A stretch of 49,344 bases of DNA from Merdimonas faecis (lineage in GTDB: Bacteria; Bacillota; Clostridia; Lachnospirales; Lachnospiraceae), in contig NZ_MIEH01000019.1 in assembly GCF_001754075.1 (NCBI RefSeq), positions 1 to 49,344 on the forward strand, given 5' to 3'. Made by a program: the position numbers and the translations under genes. A model generated the notes under the pieces. That model did no database searches. It had not been told where the DNA came from and was given only the letters and a program-made list of their open reading frames with translations. Of this stretch, positions 7,740 to 15,120 are shown one piece after another; positions within the stretch are counted from its first letter, which is position 1; each line of letters starts with the position of its first letter.

Positions 7740-8024
7740 ATGCGAAATGTAACAGAATTATCAAAACTCAAAGGAAAAGTTTATGTGTATCTGAGGGATG
7801 AAGTGATTGCTGATAAGTTCCTTCGCGATGCTGAAAATGAAGGATTCACATTTGGTGATGGAGCCAAACCGACCACTCGACCAGGGAATAATCTTTATGT
7901 GGTTAATAAAGATTGGACCATCAGTCATGTGGGTTGGGCAGGACATATGGCATATCAGTCGGCTACAATGATTGGCGACCAACGACTAATCCGGATAGAT
8001 TATGAAAAGTACATATTAAACTAA
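7740..8024 (+). CDS. Conserved hypothetical small protein
   Basis: A 94-residue soluble protein, unrecognised beyond being of a type found in Lachnospiraceae accessory regions. It starts with a basic, beta-prone segment (LSKLKGKVYVYLRDE) and contains the aromatic/Gly segment SHVGWAGHMAYQSATM. GAGGAGG lies about 11 bases before the ATG. It is separated from higA by 113 bases, so it may be its own transcript, and is followed by two hairpins. No function can be proposed. Confidence 0.55.
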   Translation: MRNVTELSKLKGKVYVYLRDEVIADKFLRDAENEGFTFGDGAKPTTRPGNNLYVVNKDWTISHVGWAGHMAYQSATMIGDQRLIRIDYEKYILN

Positions 8025-8056
8025 ATTCCAATTTTCGGAGTTATATAAATTGGAAT
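8025..8056 (+). other. Perfect 10-bp inverted repeat after the small hypothetical gene
   Basis: ATTCCAATTT at 8025-8034 pairs with AAATTGGAAT at 8047-8056. There is no T tract, so this is more likely a 3' stabilising hairpin or binding site than a terminator; the true terminator follows at 8069. Confidence 0.5.
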
Positions 8057-8068
8057 ATTATAGTGCAA

Positions 8069-8110
8069 ATGGCACCTCAGGATGTGTTGGTTCCGAGGTG
8101 CCATTTTTTT
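8069..8110. terminator. Terminator between convergent genes
   Basis: Arms ATGGCACCTC and GAGGTGCCAT are perfectly complementary and are followed by seven T on the plus strand. The cupin gene, on the minus strand, ends at 8109, so the hairpin serves the plus-strand transcript and may also act on the opposite one. Confidence 0.85.
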
Positions 8111-8432
8111 AATATGAAACCACAAGCTGCATTTTGAATTTTTCCTCACCGTAAACTGCATGAGGGATATCCTTCGGCATAATGAGTGTTTGACCGGCTT
8201 TAAGATAGAAGACATCGTCAGCTACTGTGAAACGTCCTTTTCCCTCAAGAACGGTTACCATTGCATCGCCACCGGCTGCGTGGGTTGAAATCTCTTCTCC
8301 TTTGTCGAAAGAGAAAATTGTCATGCTGACATAATCGTTTTGAACAAGAGTTTTACTGACTACCTGTCCCTCCTGGTACTCAACCAGATCCTTGAGATTT
8401 AACATTGTCTGTTTTTCAATATTCTTATACAT
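8109..8432 (-). CDS. Cupin-domain protein
   Basis: A 107-residue single-domain cupin. The metal-binding-type motif 1 region reads STHAAGGDAMVTVLEGKG and motif 2 reads LKAGQTLIMPKDIPHAV. The usual His-x-His of motif 1 is reduced to one His, as in several small cupins near redox genes. It is the third gene of a minus-strand operon with the ferredoxin and Cys-cluster proteins, 15 bases after the ferredoxin gene, behind an AAAGGAG site. The operon is divergent from a Crp/Fnr regulator; cupins of this type recur next to hybrid-cluster-protein regulators in clostridia. The ligand is unknown. Confidence 0.82.
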   Translation of the reverse strand: MYKNIEKQTMLNLKDLVEYQEGQVVSKTLVQNDYVSMTIFSFDKGEEISTHAAGGDAMVTVLEGKGRFTVADDVFYLKAGQTLIMPKDIPHAVYGEEKFKMQLVVSY

Positions 8433-8447
8433 CTTTGTTCTCCTTTA

Positions 8448-9173
8448 TTATTCAATAATATTTCCATCAATAGATATTGTTACTACTTGCCATGGAAGGA
8501 ATTTACCACTTGCCTGAATCGCTTTTTTAGCAGCTATTTCAAGTCCACCACAGCAAGGAACTTCCATGCGTACTATGGTGACACTGGAAATATCATTATT
8601 CTTAATTATTTCCGTAAGTTTTTCGCTGTAATCAATATCATCCAGCTTAGGGCAACCTATTAGAGTTGTTTTGCCCTTAATAAAATCCTTGTGGAAAGCA
8701 GCGTATGAATAGGCAGTACAGTCAGCTGCTATCAAAAGCTTAGCGCCATTGAAGTAAGGTGCTTGAATAGGAGCAAGCTTAATCTGAACAGGCCAGTTAG
8801 TAAGCATAGATACTGACTCACAAGCTGCTGTATTTTCAGATGCATTATGAGCTGATTGCCTGTTCATCTGGCGCATTGTGGAACCAGGACAACTGTGTGG
8901 AAGTTGCACTTTGCTTTCCTGCATTATCGCCTGTTTTCTCTTTTTATTTTCTTCTACAGCGGCCTCATCATAAGCCGCAGCTTCCCTGGTTTCAAAAGAT
9001 ATTGCTCCGGTAGGGCAGTTTGGAAGGCAATCCCCCATGCCGTCACAATAATCATCGCGGATAAGTTTTGCTTTGCCATCAATAATGGCAATTGCACTTT
9101 CATGGCAGGCTTCAGCACACAAGCCGCATCCGTTACATTTTTCTTCATCGATATGAATAATCTGTCGAATCAT
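8448..9173 (-). CDS. 2x[4Fe-4S] ferredoxin-domain iron-sulfur protein
   Basis: A 241-residue protein. The N-terminal ~65 residues hold two ferredoxin motifs, CNGCGLCAEACHE and a second starting CDGMGDCLPNCP. A variable linker follows, and the C-terminal part contains isolated Cys residues including a PCCGGLE motif and IGCPKLDD, which may bind another cluster. It probably passes electrons or senses redox state in the cytoplasm. GGAGG lies just upstream of the ATG. It is the middle gene of the minus-strand operon, one base after the preceding gene's stop, so translation is coupled. The family often lies beside hcp (hybrid cluster protein); no hcp gene is visible here. Confidence 0.8.
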   Translation of the reverse strand: MIRQIIHIDEEKCNGCGLCAEACHESAIAIIDGKAKLIRDDYCDGMGDCLPNCPTGAISFETREAAAYDEAAVEENKKRKQAIMQESKVQLPHSCPGSTMRQMNRQSAHNASENTAACESVSMLTNWPVQIKLAPIQAPYFNGAKLLIAADCTAYSYAAFHKDFIKGKTTLIGCPKLDDIDYSEKLTEIIKNNDISSVTIVRMEVPCCGGLEIAAKKAIQASGKFLPWQVVTISIDGNIIE

Positions 9174-9174
9174 T

Positions 9175-9603
9175 TTAAACCTCCATTTGATTTAATGAAT
9201 TAATTAAATCTGTATATGAATCTAAGGAGAGCTCGTAGCCAAAGAAGGATATAGCTTTGTAAATTTCTTCTGGTAGCTCTGTTTTTCCAGATTTATTGAG
9301 TCTTATTACCAACTTCACTGTTTCGGCGATAAGGTCTTCCTTTATTGTCTTAAGCTCATGGTTCTGAAGAAATTTTGTCATGTCATAATTAGATGTGTTG
9401 CCACATGGAGTGGGACAAGTCTCACAGTTTGGAGAAATGGTATATTTGTCTTTTATGATTGCAGTTACGATTGTATCTTCGTCAGTTGATGAATAGCAGT
9501 TAAGCAATGCGTTCATAACAACTGAGTCGGTTTGTTCGGTTTTACCGTTGTTTCCAATGGCACCAGCGAGTCCAACTAAGGCACTTATTATTTTCTCGTT
9601 CAT
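9175..9603 (-). CDS. Cys-cluster protein of the ferredoxin/cupin operon
   Basis: A 142-residue soluble protein with the motif CETCPTPCGNTSNYDM near its middle, probably ligating an iron-sulfur cluster; the rest is helical. The motif and neighbours resemble small proteins linked to hybrid-cluster (hydroxylamine reductase) genes in clostridia, but I cannot name it. The ATG at 9603 has GGAG about 10 bases upstream; a longer in-frame start at 9651 would run through the -10 element and is unlikely. First gene of the operon, with the shared Crp/Fnr operator 60-73 bases upstream of its start codon. Confidence 0.68.
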   Translation of the reverse strand: MNEKIISALVGLAGAIGNNGKTEQTDSVVMNALLNCYSSTDEDTIVTAIIKDKYTISPNCETCPTPCGNTSNYDMTKFLQNHELKTIKEDLIAETVKLVIRLNKSGKTELPEEIYKAISFFGYELSLDSYTDLINSLNQMEV

Positions 9604-9618
9604 TTTTTTATTGTCTCC

Positions 9619-9647
9619 TTGACTTCTTGAGGCTATGATACTATGAT
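9619..9647 (+). promoter_or_regulatory. Promoter of the Crp/Fnr regulator gene
   Basis: TTGACT at 9619-9624 and TATGAT at 9642-9647 with a 17-base spacer. Transcription would begin about 9654, placing the palindrome at 9663-9676 just downstream of the start, a position suited to repression. Confidence 0.65.
9635..9640 (-). promoter_or_regulatory. -10 element of the ferredoxin/cupin operon
   Basis: On the minus strand TATCAT occupies 9640-9635, giving a start near 9628. No good -35 hexamer is visible, as expected of an activator-dependent promoter. The palindrome centred at 9669.5 would then be at -41.5. Confidence 0.5.
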
Positions 9648-9662
9648 TCAAACAAAAAGTAT

Positions 9663-9676
9663 GTGGTTATAACCAC
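9663..9676. promoter_or_regulatory. Perfect palindrome, predicted Crp/Fnr-family operator
   Basis: GTGGTTATAACCAC is a perfect 14-base dyad between the divergent regulator gene and the iron-sulfur operon. Its size and placement fit a binding site for the adjacent Crp/Fnr protein. Confidence 0.65.
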
Positions 9677-9691
9677 GAAAGTGAGAAAAAT

Positions 9692-10357
9692 ATGGATTTT
9701 GATTTTTTGTCTAAGACGGCACTATTTAAGGGATGTACAGATGAAGAAATAAAGCACATGCTTATTTGTCTAAAGAATAAGATAAAAAAGTTTGATAAGG
9801 ATGAGTATATCTACAATGTAGGAGAGATAGTTACAGATGTATGCCTGATTCTTTCGGGATCAGTTCAAATCGAAAATGTAGATGTGGTTGGTAACAAAAG
9901 TATTCTTGGAGTAGTAAGGCAAGGAGATATTTTTGCGGAAAGCTATGCCTGTATTCCTAATCAGCCTATTTTGGTAGATGTAAAAACCTGTGAAGCTACT
10001 GAAATTCTCTTCATAAACGTACCTGCTTTGTTTGTGGAAAGTAATTCATGCGGGCATGGAGCAAAACTTATTCAAAATCTCTTGCGTGTGAGTTCCAGGA
10101 AGAACATAAATCTTTCTATGAGAATTTTTCATTCTGCATCAAAGACAATCAGGGGAAGACTTATTTCTTATTTTTCGGAACAGGTTTCAGTGCAGGGGAC
10201 GAACAATATAAAAATACCTCTTGATCGCCAGCAATTAGCAGATTATCTGGGAGTAGAAAGAACAGCTCTTTCAAAGGAACTGGGGAAGATGAGGGATGAT
10301 GGACTACTGACATTTCATAAAAATGAGTTCCACGTTGTAACTGGAGAGGGAAAGTGA
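9692..10357 (+). CDS. Crp/Fnr-family transcriptional regulator
   Basis: A 221-residue regulator with an N-terminal cyclic-nucleotide-binding-like beta barrel (about residues 5-125, with LSGSVQIENVD and VRQGDIFAESYA) and a C-terminal winged HTH (about 145-215, with LDRQQLADYLGVERTALSKEL, shown here in its family form). A dimerisation helix lies between. It lacks an N-terminal Cys cluster of the Fnr type. Its gene is divergent from an iron-sulfur/cupin operon and the only strong palindrome of the intergenic region lies between them, so it probably regulates that operon and itself. A role like HcpR in nitrosative or redox stress is inferred from neighbours. Confidence 0.85.
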   Translation: MDFDFLSKTALFKGCTDEEIKHMLICLKNKIKKFDKDEYIYNVGEIVTDVCLILSGSVQIENVDVVGNKSILGVVRQGDIFAESYACIPNQPILVDVKTCEATEILFINVPALFVESNSCGHGAKLIQNLLRVSSRKNINLSMRIFHSASKTIRGRLISYFSEQVSVQGTNNIKIPLDRQQLADYLGVERTALSKELGKMRDDGLLTFHKNEFHVVTGEGK

Positions 10358-10388
10358 AATTGAAATTTACCATCTTTTCAAAAAATGC

Positions 10389-10417
10389 TTACGAAGAAAA
10401 TTTTTTTGTGTTAGAAT
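10389..10417 (+). promoter_or_regulatory. Promoter upstream of the MATE remnant
   Basis: TTACGA at 10389-10394 and TAGAAT at 10412-10417, 17 bases apart. It would make a leader of about 90 bases that contains the hairpin at 10442-10474. Confidence 0.5.
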
Positions 10418-10441
10418 GCTCTCAGTAATGAGTAGCAGATA

Positions 10442-10474
10442 AGCGTAAGTCCAATTATGGACCTGCGCTTTTTT
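10442..10474 (+). terminator. Leader terminator/attenuator before the MATE remnant
   Basis: AGCGTAAGTCC and GGACCTGCGCT pair with one wobble and one mismatch around loop AATTAT, followed by TTTTTT. It lies between the promoter at 10389 and the ATG at 10515. A four-codon ORF (ATG AGT AGC AGA TAA, 10428-10442) ends at the foot of the hairpin, the layout of translation-sensing attenuators of efflux genes. Confidence 0.55.
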
Positions 10475-10514
10475 GTTGCTCATTTTCATTTTATGGAAAA
10501 GGAGCGTTCTTATT

Positions 10515-11616
10515 ATGAAAGAATTGGATTTAGGTACTGGAAACATTGGGAGTCTAATAAAAAGATACTCTATCCCATGTGTTATAAGCATGGTAGTAGC
10601 TGCACTGTATAATATCGTTGACCAGATATTTATAGGCTGGAGCATATGGAAATGCTGCAACAAACATAGTGTATCCATTTACAGTACTTGCACTTGGATT
10701 AGCATTGCTTGTCGGAGATGGAGCTGCGGCAGGATTTAGCATTGCTCTTGGAAAAGGGGATAAGAAACAGGCAAATAAAAATGTTGGAAATGGTCTTGTG
10801 ATTTTATTCTGTTTGGCATTGGGTCTTTGTGCAATTGGATTTATATGTCAAACTCAGATTTTGGGATTATTTGGTGGCAATCCTGCTGAAGCCGAGTGCT
10901 ATGGTTATGCAACGGATTATTTCAAAATCATTTGTGCAGATATTCCATTCTATATGATTGGTCAGGGATTAAATGGTTCCATTAGAGCTGATGGATCACC
11001 TAAGTTTGCGATGGCATGTACACTTGCCGGTGCAATTACTAACTTGATTTTTGATCCAGTGTTGATTTTGGGTTTTAACATGGGAGTAAAGGGTGCCGCT
11101 ATAGCAACAATTATGGGACAGATTCTTACCTTTGCTATGAGTGTTATTTATCTTTCAAAAGCTAAGAACTTTACGATTGGTAAAGAAGCAATTAAACTCG
11201 ATGGGAAAACATCAGCAAGTATTGTGTCTGTTGGCATGGCATCATTAATTGTTCAGCTTTCTATCGTAATTATAATTGCAGTAAATAATAATCTTCTTAC
11301 TAAGTATGGATATGATACATTTGCAAGCACAGGTGAAGCGTTCGGTGCAGTAGTTCTTCTGGATGAAGCTACTGCTTCCCTGGATGTGGAGAATGAAACT
11401 CTGATACAGACAGCCCTTTCCCGTCTGATCGCAGATAAAACCGTTCTGGTTATCGCCCACAGGATGCGTACCGTAGCCGGAGCAGATAAGATCGTTGTCC
11501 TTTCTGATGGCACCGTGGCAGAAGAAGGATCACCAAAGGATCTGGAAGAAAAGAATGGTGTGTATACTCATATGGTAAAACTGCAGACAGAAAGCCAGAA
11601 TTGGAAACTTGCGTGA
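10515..11616 (+). pseudogene. MATE efflux pump, frameshifted and fused to an ABC exporter ATPase tail
   Basis: From ATG 10515 the start matches a MATE Na+/drug antiporter (IGSLIKRYSIPCVISMVVAAL). The frame breaks at about 10635-10645: YGNAATNIVYPFTVLALGL continues in another frame from about 10636. MATE sequence runs through roughly eight membrane segments to about 11345. There it joins in frame to the last ~90 residues of an ABC exporter ATPase: VLLDEATASLDVENETL with Walker B, then the IAHRMRT switch. Walker A and the ABC membrane domain are absent. Both partners are non-functional. The ABC tail is likely the end of an exporter formerly in the methyltransferase operon that follows. Confidence 0.78.
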
Positions 11617-11736
11617 AGAAGTCTCTAAAAGATATCTTATAGGAATTGAAAGAGCAATTTGAGTAGAAAAAAATTTTTAAATCTGTTAGAATAAATGGAA
11701 AAGAGGTTAGCGATAGCTAACTTAAAGAGGCAGATT

Positions 11737-12591
11737 ATGAAACAATATAAAATCAAAAAAAATTCATTACAGGAAACCTTGATCATTCCTTTGTATGCCC
11801 GATGGCTCTGTTCGCAGAAATTTCCCGGATTGTTTCAGGATGAAACAGCCGGCGAGTTGATAAAAAAAGTGGATTATGACTTTTCTACATTAGAAAAACA
11901 ATCGGAAAGTATCATGCATAGCTTTGGTGCATTGGAAGTAGCCATGCGCCAAAATGATCTTGCATGGGAGATACGGGACTATCTCTATCAACATCCAAAC
12001 GCCGCAGTCATTAATCTTGGCTGCGGATTGGACAACACCGGACGAATGTGCGACAACGGTCAGTGCCATATCTGGAATATTGACCTGCCGGATGTGATTG
12101 CGCTGCGGAATCAATTGCTTCCTGCCGGAGAGCGGGAAGAAAATCTGGCTTGTGATTTAACAGATCTGAGCTGGATGAAAGCTGTACGGTTTGATCCTGA
12201 GAATGGTGCAGTACTGTTTGCCGCCGGTGTATTCTACTATTTTACTACAAACCAGATGAAGCAGTTGGTTAAGGCAATGGCCGAACACTTTCCGGGAGGA
12301 CGTCTGGTTTTTGATGCAGCAGGCAAAACCGCTGTCAAACTAATGCTGAAAACCTGGGTAAAACAGGCGGGGATCAAGGATGTCGGTGCATATTTCTCCG
12401 TAAAGGATGCCAAAGGAGAGCTGGAGAGCTGGTCACCATTGCTCTCTGTTTCCAGCTGCGGGTATATGCAGGGCTATCAGAAACTGGAGGGATCGGGGGT
12501 AAGATCCATTCACCGCCTTCTGGCTAAAATCGCCGACGGACCGCTGCATTTGCAGATTGTGCGAGTGCGTTTTAAGGAGGAATCTGGATGA
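11737..12591 (+). CDS. LCM-type SAM methyltransferase (first copy)
   Basis: A 284-residue class I SAM-dependent methyltransferase of the leucine carboxyl methyltransferase-like (PF04072) family. The SAM-binding motif is INLGCGLDNTG, followed by WNIDLPDVIALRNQLLP and, farther on, VLFAAGVFYYF. Prokaryotic members methylate small molecules or natural products, not PP2A. ATG 11737 has AAAGAGG upstream; the frame is open from 11695. It overlaps the next membrane gene by 4 bases (ATGA). It is paralogous to the gene at 13960. The cluster is flanked by the tail of an ABC exporter and the head of an AraC regulator, suggesting a small-molecule tailoring and transport cluster. Confidence 0.78.
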   Translation: MKQYKIKKNSLQETLIIPLYARWLCSQKFPGLFQDETAGELIKKVDYDFSTLEKQSESIMHSFGALEVAMRQNDLAWEIRDYLYQHPNAAVINLGCGLDNTGRMCDNGQCHIWNIDLPDVIALRNQLLPAGEREENLACDLTDLSWMKAVRFDPENGAVLFAAGVFYYFTTNQMKQLVKAMAEHFPGGRLVFDAAGKTAVKLMLKTWVKQAGIKDVGAYFSVKDAKGELESWSPLLSVSSCGYMQGYQKLEGSGVRSIHRLLAKIADGPLHLQIVRVRFKEESG

Positions 12592-13106
12592 ACTGGATGC
12601 GAACGATGTTAGACGGATTTGCCATGGCAGCCTATTTTAATTTGTTTGTTGCTGCCGTAGCACTGTACAATCCCAGACTGATGTTTCCCAGCTACCCGCC
12701 TGCCATTATCAGGAGTGCGCCGGAACCGCCCTCAAAAGCGGAGAATCGCTTTTACTGGCTATGGATCTTTTTGGGGGAGCTTCTGCCCCTCTTGCTCTAC
12801 GGGGCAGTCAGTATGGTGGAAGGGGGCACTCATGGGTTTTGGCAGATGGCGCTGACAGGATATATCCAGTGGATGATGATAAACCTGTGCGACCTGTTTT
12901 TTCTGGATATCTTTCTCATCCAGAAAAGGGCGAAACGCCGTTTTGTAATTCCTGGTACGGAAGGGCACCCTGGCTATGGGTTCAAAGTGTGGATGAAAAG
13001 CTACGCATTGCCGGAGCATCTGTTGCAATGGCCATTGCTCCTGTGTCCCTTGATGGCGGCGGTGCAGGCAGGGATAGGAGTATTGTTGATGAGATTATTA
13101 ATATAG
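12588..13106 (+). CDS. Integral membrane protein of the methyltransferase cluster
   Basis: A 172-residue protein with about four hydrophobic membrane segments: residues 10-30, 55-80, 88-110 and 147-170. Between segments three and four lies a basic loop (IQKRAKRRFVIPGTEGHPGYG). No known motif is recognised. It is translationally coupled to the upstream LCM methyltransferase by a 4-base overlap and ends 13 bases before the next methyltransferase. Its constant place between methyltransferases suggests that it acts with them at the membrane, but the role is unknown. Confidence 0.65.
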   Translation: MNWMRTMLDGFAMAAYFNLFVAAVALYNPRLMFPSYPPAIIRSAPEPPSKAENRFYWLWIFLGELLPLLLYGAVSMVEGGTHGFWQMALTGYIQWMMINLCDLFFLDIFLIQKRAKRRFVIPGTEGHPGYGFKVWMKSYALPEHLLQWPLLLCPLMAAVQAGIGVLLMRLLI

Positions 13107-13119
13107 AGGAGATAATGTA

Positions 13120-13935
13120 ATGAACAAGAAAGAATTAAAACAGGAGAATATTCGACTTGGAACTCACGGGGAAGACTACGGAAGCTGGATGTCCAATCCC
13201 GTGTTCTATATTATCGGCGGCATCACGGCTCTGGCCGTGGTTTTGGCCGTACTCTCTTTTTCGGTGTTCCACATCACGGTTCTCGGTGTTCTGTTCTCTG
13301 TTGTTGCGGCGGCGCTGATGGCCCTGCTGGTCTGGATCACATGGATCAGGCGCCAGTATGCCTTTGGCGGCGGCGGAATCATGGAACAGGTTCATAGGGT
13401 TGTTCTCTCCCATCTGGACTATGACGGCCAGGGCAGTCTCTTGGAAGTAGGCTGCGGCTCCGGAGCACTGGCAATCCGTGCGGCTCTGACATGGCCGAAA
13501 GCAAAAGTGATTGGCGTTGATTACTGGGGTGCTGTGTACAATTACAGCAAAGCACTCTGCGAGAAAAATGCTGCCAGTGAGGGCGTGGCTTCCCGCTGTG
13601 TATTTCAGCACGGTGATGCGAAGCAGCTGGATTTTCCTGATGAGAGCTTTGATGTGGTCATCAGCAACTATGTCTATCACAATGTTATGGGTGCTGATAT
13701 GCAGAAACTGCTGCTGGAAAGTCTGCGGGTATTGAAAAAAGGCGGTGTCTTTGCACTCAACGATGATATGAAGCCAAAGCTGTACGGTGATATGGAAGAT
13801 TTTGCGCAGAAACTGAGGGATATGGGGTATCAGGATGTTCGTCTCATTGATACTGCACAAGAGGCGTTCGGCTCACACCGCCGAGCAGCTATGATGATGC
13901 TGGGATCTTCCAGACTCCTGGTAGGCCGGAAATAA
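13120..13935 (+). CDS. Membrane-anchored class I SAM methyltransferase
   Basis: A 271-residue protein with two N-terminal membrane helices (about residues 28-50 and 53-75) and a cytoplasmic Rossmann methyltransferase domain (about 90-250). Motif I is LLEVGCGSGALAIRAA, followed by KVIGVDYWG, and the post-motif region reads DESFDVVISNYVYHN. The substrate is unknown. It starts behind a GAGGAGA site 13 bases after the membrane protein and sits between two LCM-type methyltransferases, with which it probably forms one operon. The anchor suggests a hydrophobic or membrane-bound substrate. Confidence 0.78.
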   Translation: MNKKELKQENIRLGTHGEDYGSWMSNPVFYIIGGITALAVVLAVLSFSVFHITVLGVLFSVVAAALMALLVWITWIRRQYAFGGGGIMEQVHRVVLSHLDYDGQGSLLEVGCGSGALAIRAALTWPKAKVIGVDYWGAVYNYSKALCEKNAASEGVASRCVFQHGDAKQLDFPDESFDVVISNYVYHNVMGADMQKLLLESLRVLKKGGVFALNDDMKPKLYGDMEDFAQKLRDMGYQDVRLIDTAQEAFGSHRRAAMMMLGSSRLLVGRK

Positions 13936-13959
13936 TCTCACTATAAAGGAGGACTGGTT

Positions 13960-14766
13960 ATGCAGAAATTAGGCGTTGTAGAAGATACCCTGTTTGTCCC
14001 TATGCTGGGCAGAATCTATGCCAGTGAGCACTGCCCGCAAATTTTATATGATAAAAAAGCATTGGAATTGAAAAAGAAGCTGCCCTCGGACTTGATTGAG
14101 CAGAATAAGCAGAACCAGTATACCCTTTTGGCCTCTGCCTCCCGATCTGCCAATATGGATCGGTTTATTCAGTCTTTTCTGGAACGCAGACCGAACGGTG
14201 TGATTGTCCAGCTGGGCTGTGGGCTGGAGACAACCTATTACCGCTGTGATAACAGAAGGACACACTGGTATGCCGTGGATCTGCCTCATGTCATTGACTA
14301 CCGGAGGGAACTGCTCCCGGAATTGGAACGAGAAACCTATCTTGCAGGAGATGCCTTTTCCGAAGACTGGATCAGACAAGTTCGTACAGAATTTCCCGAT
14401 GCTCCTATTCTCGTTACTGCAGGTGGATTATTCCATTATTTTGAGGAACATAAGGTCATTTCCCTTTTGCGTATGATTGGGCAATTTGGAAATATGGAAG
14501 TTGTTTTTGATACCGTGAACAAAAGAGGCATGACCATGATGAAGAAAAAATATATGAAACAGGTCGGCCATGCCGATGCACAGATGTTCTTTTATGTGGA
14601 TTCAGCGGAAGAACTGGCAGCAAAGATCAGGGGTAATGTGAAGGTGATTGCGGAGGAACCTTATTATCGTTACATTCCTAAAAACGGCTTAAAGCTCTCC
14701 ACAAAGGTCAGTATGGCGGTTTCTGATCAATTCAAAATGGTAAAGATGATTTGCTTAAAAACCTAA
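13960..14766 (+). CDS. LCM-type SAM methyltransferase (second copy)
   Basis: A 268-residue LCM-family methyltransferase. Motif I is IVQLGCGLETTYYRCD, followed by WYAVDLPHVIDYRRELLPE, and the third motif is ILVTAGGLFHYF, all parallel to the copy at 11737. Sequence identity to that copy looks modest, so the pair is probably old and may have different substrates. AAAGGAGG lies 8 bases upstream of the ATG. It is the last intact gene of the cluster. No terminator is obvious before the AraC stub that follows 73 bases later. Confidence 0.78.
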   Translation: MQKLGVVEDTLFVPMLGRIYASEHCPQILYDKKALELKKKLPSDLIEQNKQNQYTLLASASRSANMDRFIQSFLERRPNGVIVQLGCGLETTYYRCDNRRTHWYAVDLPHVIDYRRELLPELERETYLAGDAFSEDWIRQVRTEFPDAPILVTAGGLFHYFEEHKVISLLRMIGQFGNMEVVFDTVNKRGMTMMKKKYMKQVGHADAQMFFYVDSAEELAAKIRGNVKVIAEEPYYRYIPKNGLKLSTKVSMAVSDQFKMVKMICLKT

Positions 14767-14839
14767 GATTTTTTAACACAAAATAATTTTTGCAAGTGCA
14801 AAGAAATAAATCAACGCTTGAGAAAGGAGTAAATAATAT

Positions 14840-15037
14840 TTGATATACAATAATCATTATCTTAATAAGCTCTATAATGATTTAGTAACAAATTCTCCTA
14901 AAACAATTTCAATGAACATTCCCTCTGATATTGGACAAGGAAAGATTGTTCAAACCAAAATAAAACATGGTATCGTTCTTTCAAACTGGCAAATATTTGG
15001 ACAGAAAAGCCATGTTGAATTAAAGTCATGGAAATGA
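14840..15037 (+). pseudogene. AraC-family regulator, N-terminal stub
   Basis: Sixty-five codons from a TTG at 14840 with AAAGGAG upstream. The segment KIVQTKIKHGIVLSNWQ matches the start of the AraC regulators often found beside methyltransferase/ABC exporter clusters in clostridia; the next expected residues and the whole C-terminal HTH are missing. It stops at TGA 15035. It is probably the broken regulator of the upstream cluster, cut where the glucan locus begins. Confidence 0.5.
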
Positions 15038-15048
15038 CATTTTCATGA
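15026..15048. promoter_or_regulatory. Inverted repeat upstream of GH16
   Basis: A 23-base imperfect dyad with arms TCATGGAAAT and ATTTTCATGA around GAC. It lies about 33 bases upstream of a TATAAT at 15081-15086. The TCATGA element also occurs in the long inverted repeat at 22285-22342 of the same locus, so a common regulator is possible. Confidence 0.4.
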
Positions 15049-15120
15049 GGTATATGGTATATTGTATCAATAGTTTAAGATATAATTTCTCCAAATCTAA
15101 ATCAGAAGAGGAGAGATTGT

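Noticed and set aside
13135-13860. 241-codon open frame on the minus strand over the methyltransferase
   Set aside because: Its composition (many His, Gln) is that of antisense of a coding frame; the plus frame has clear SAM motifs.
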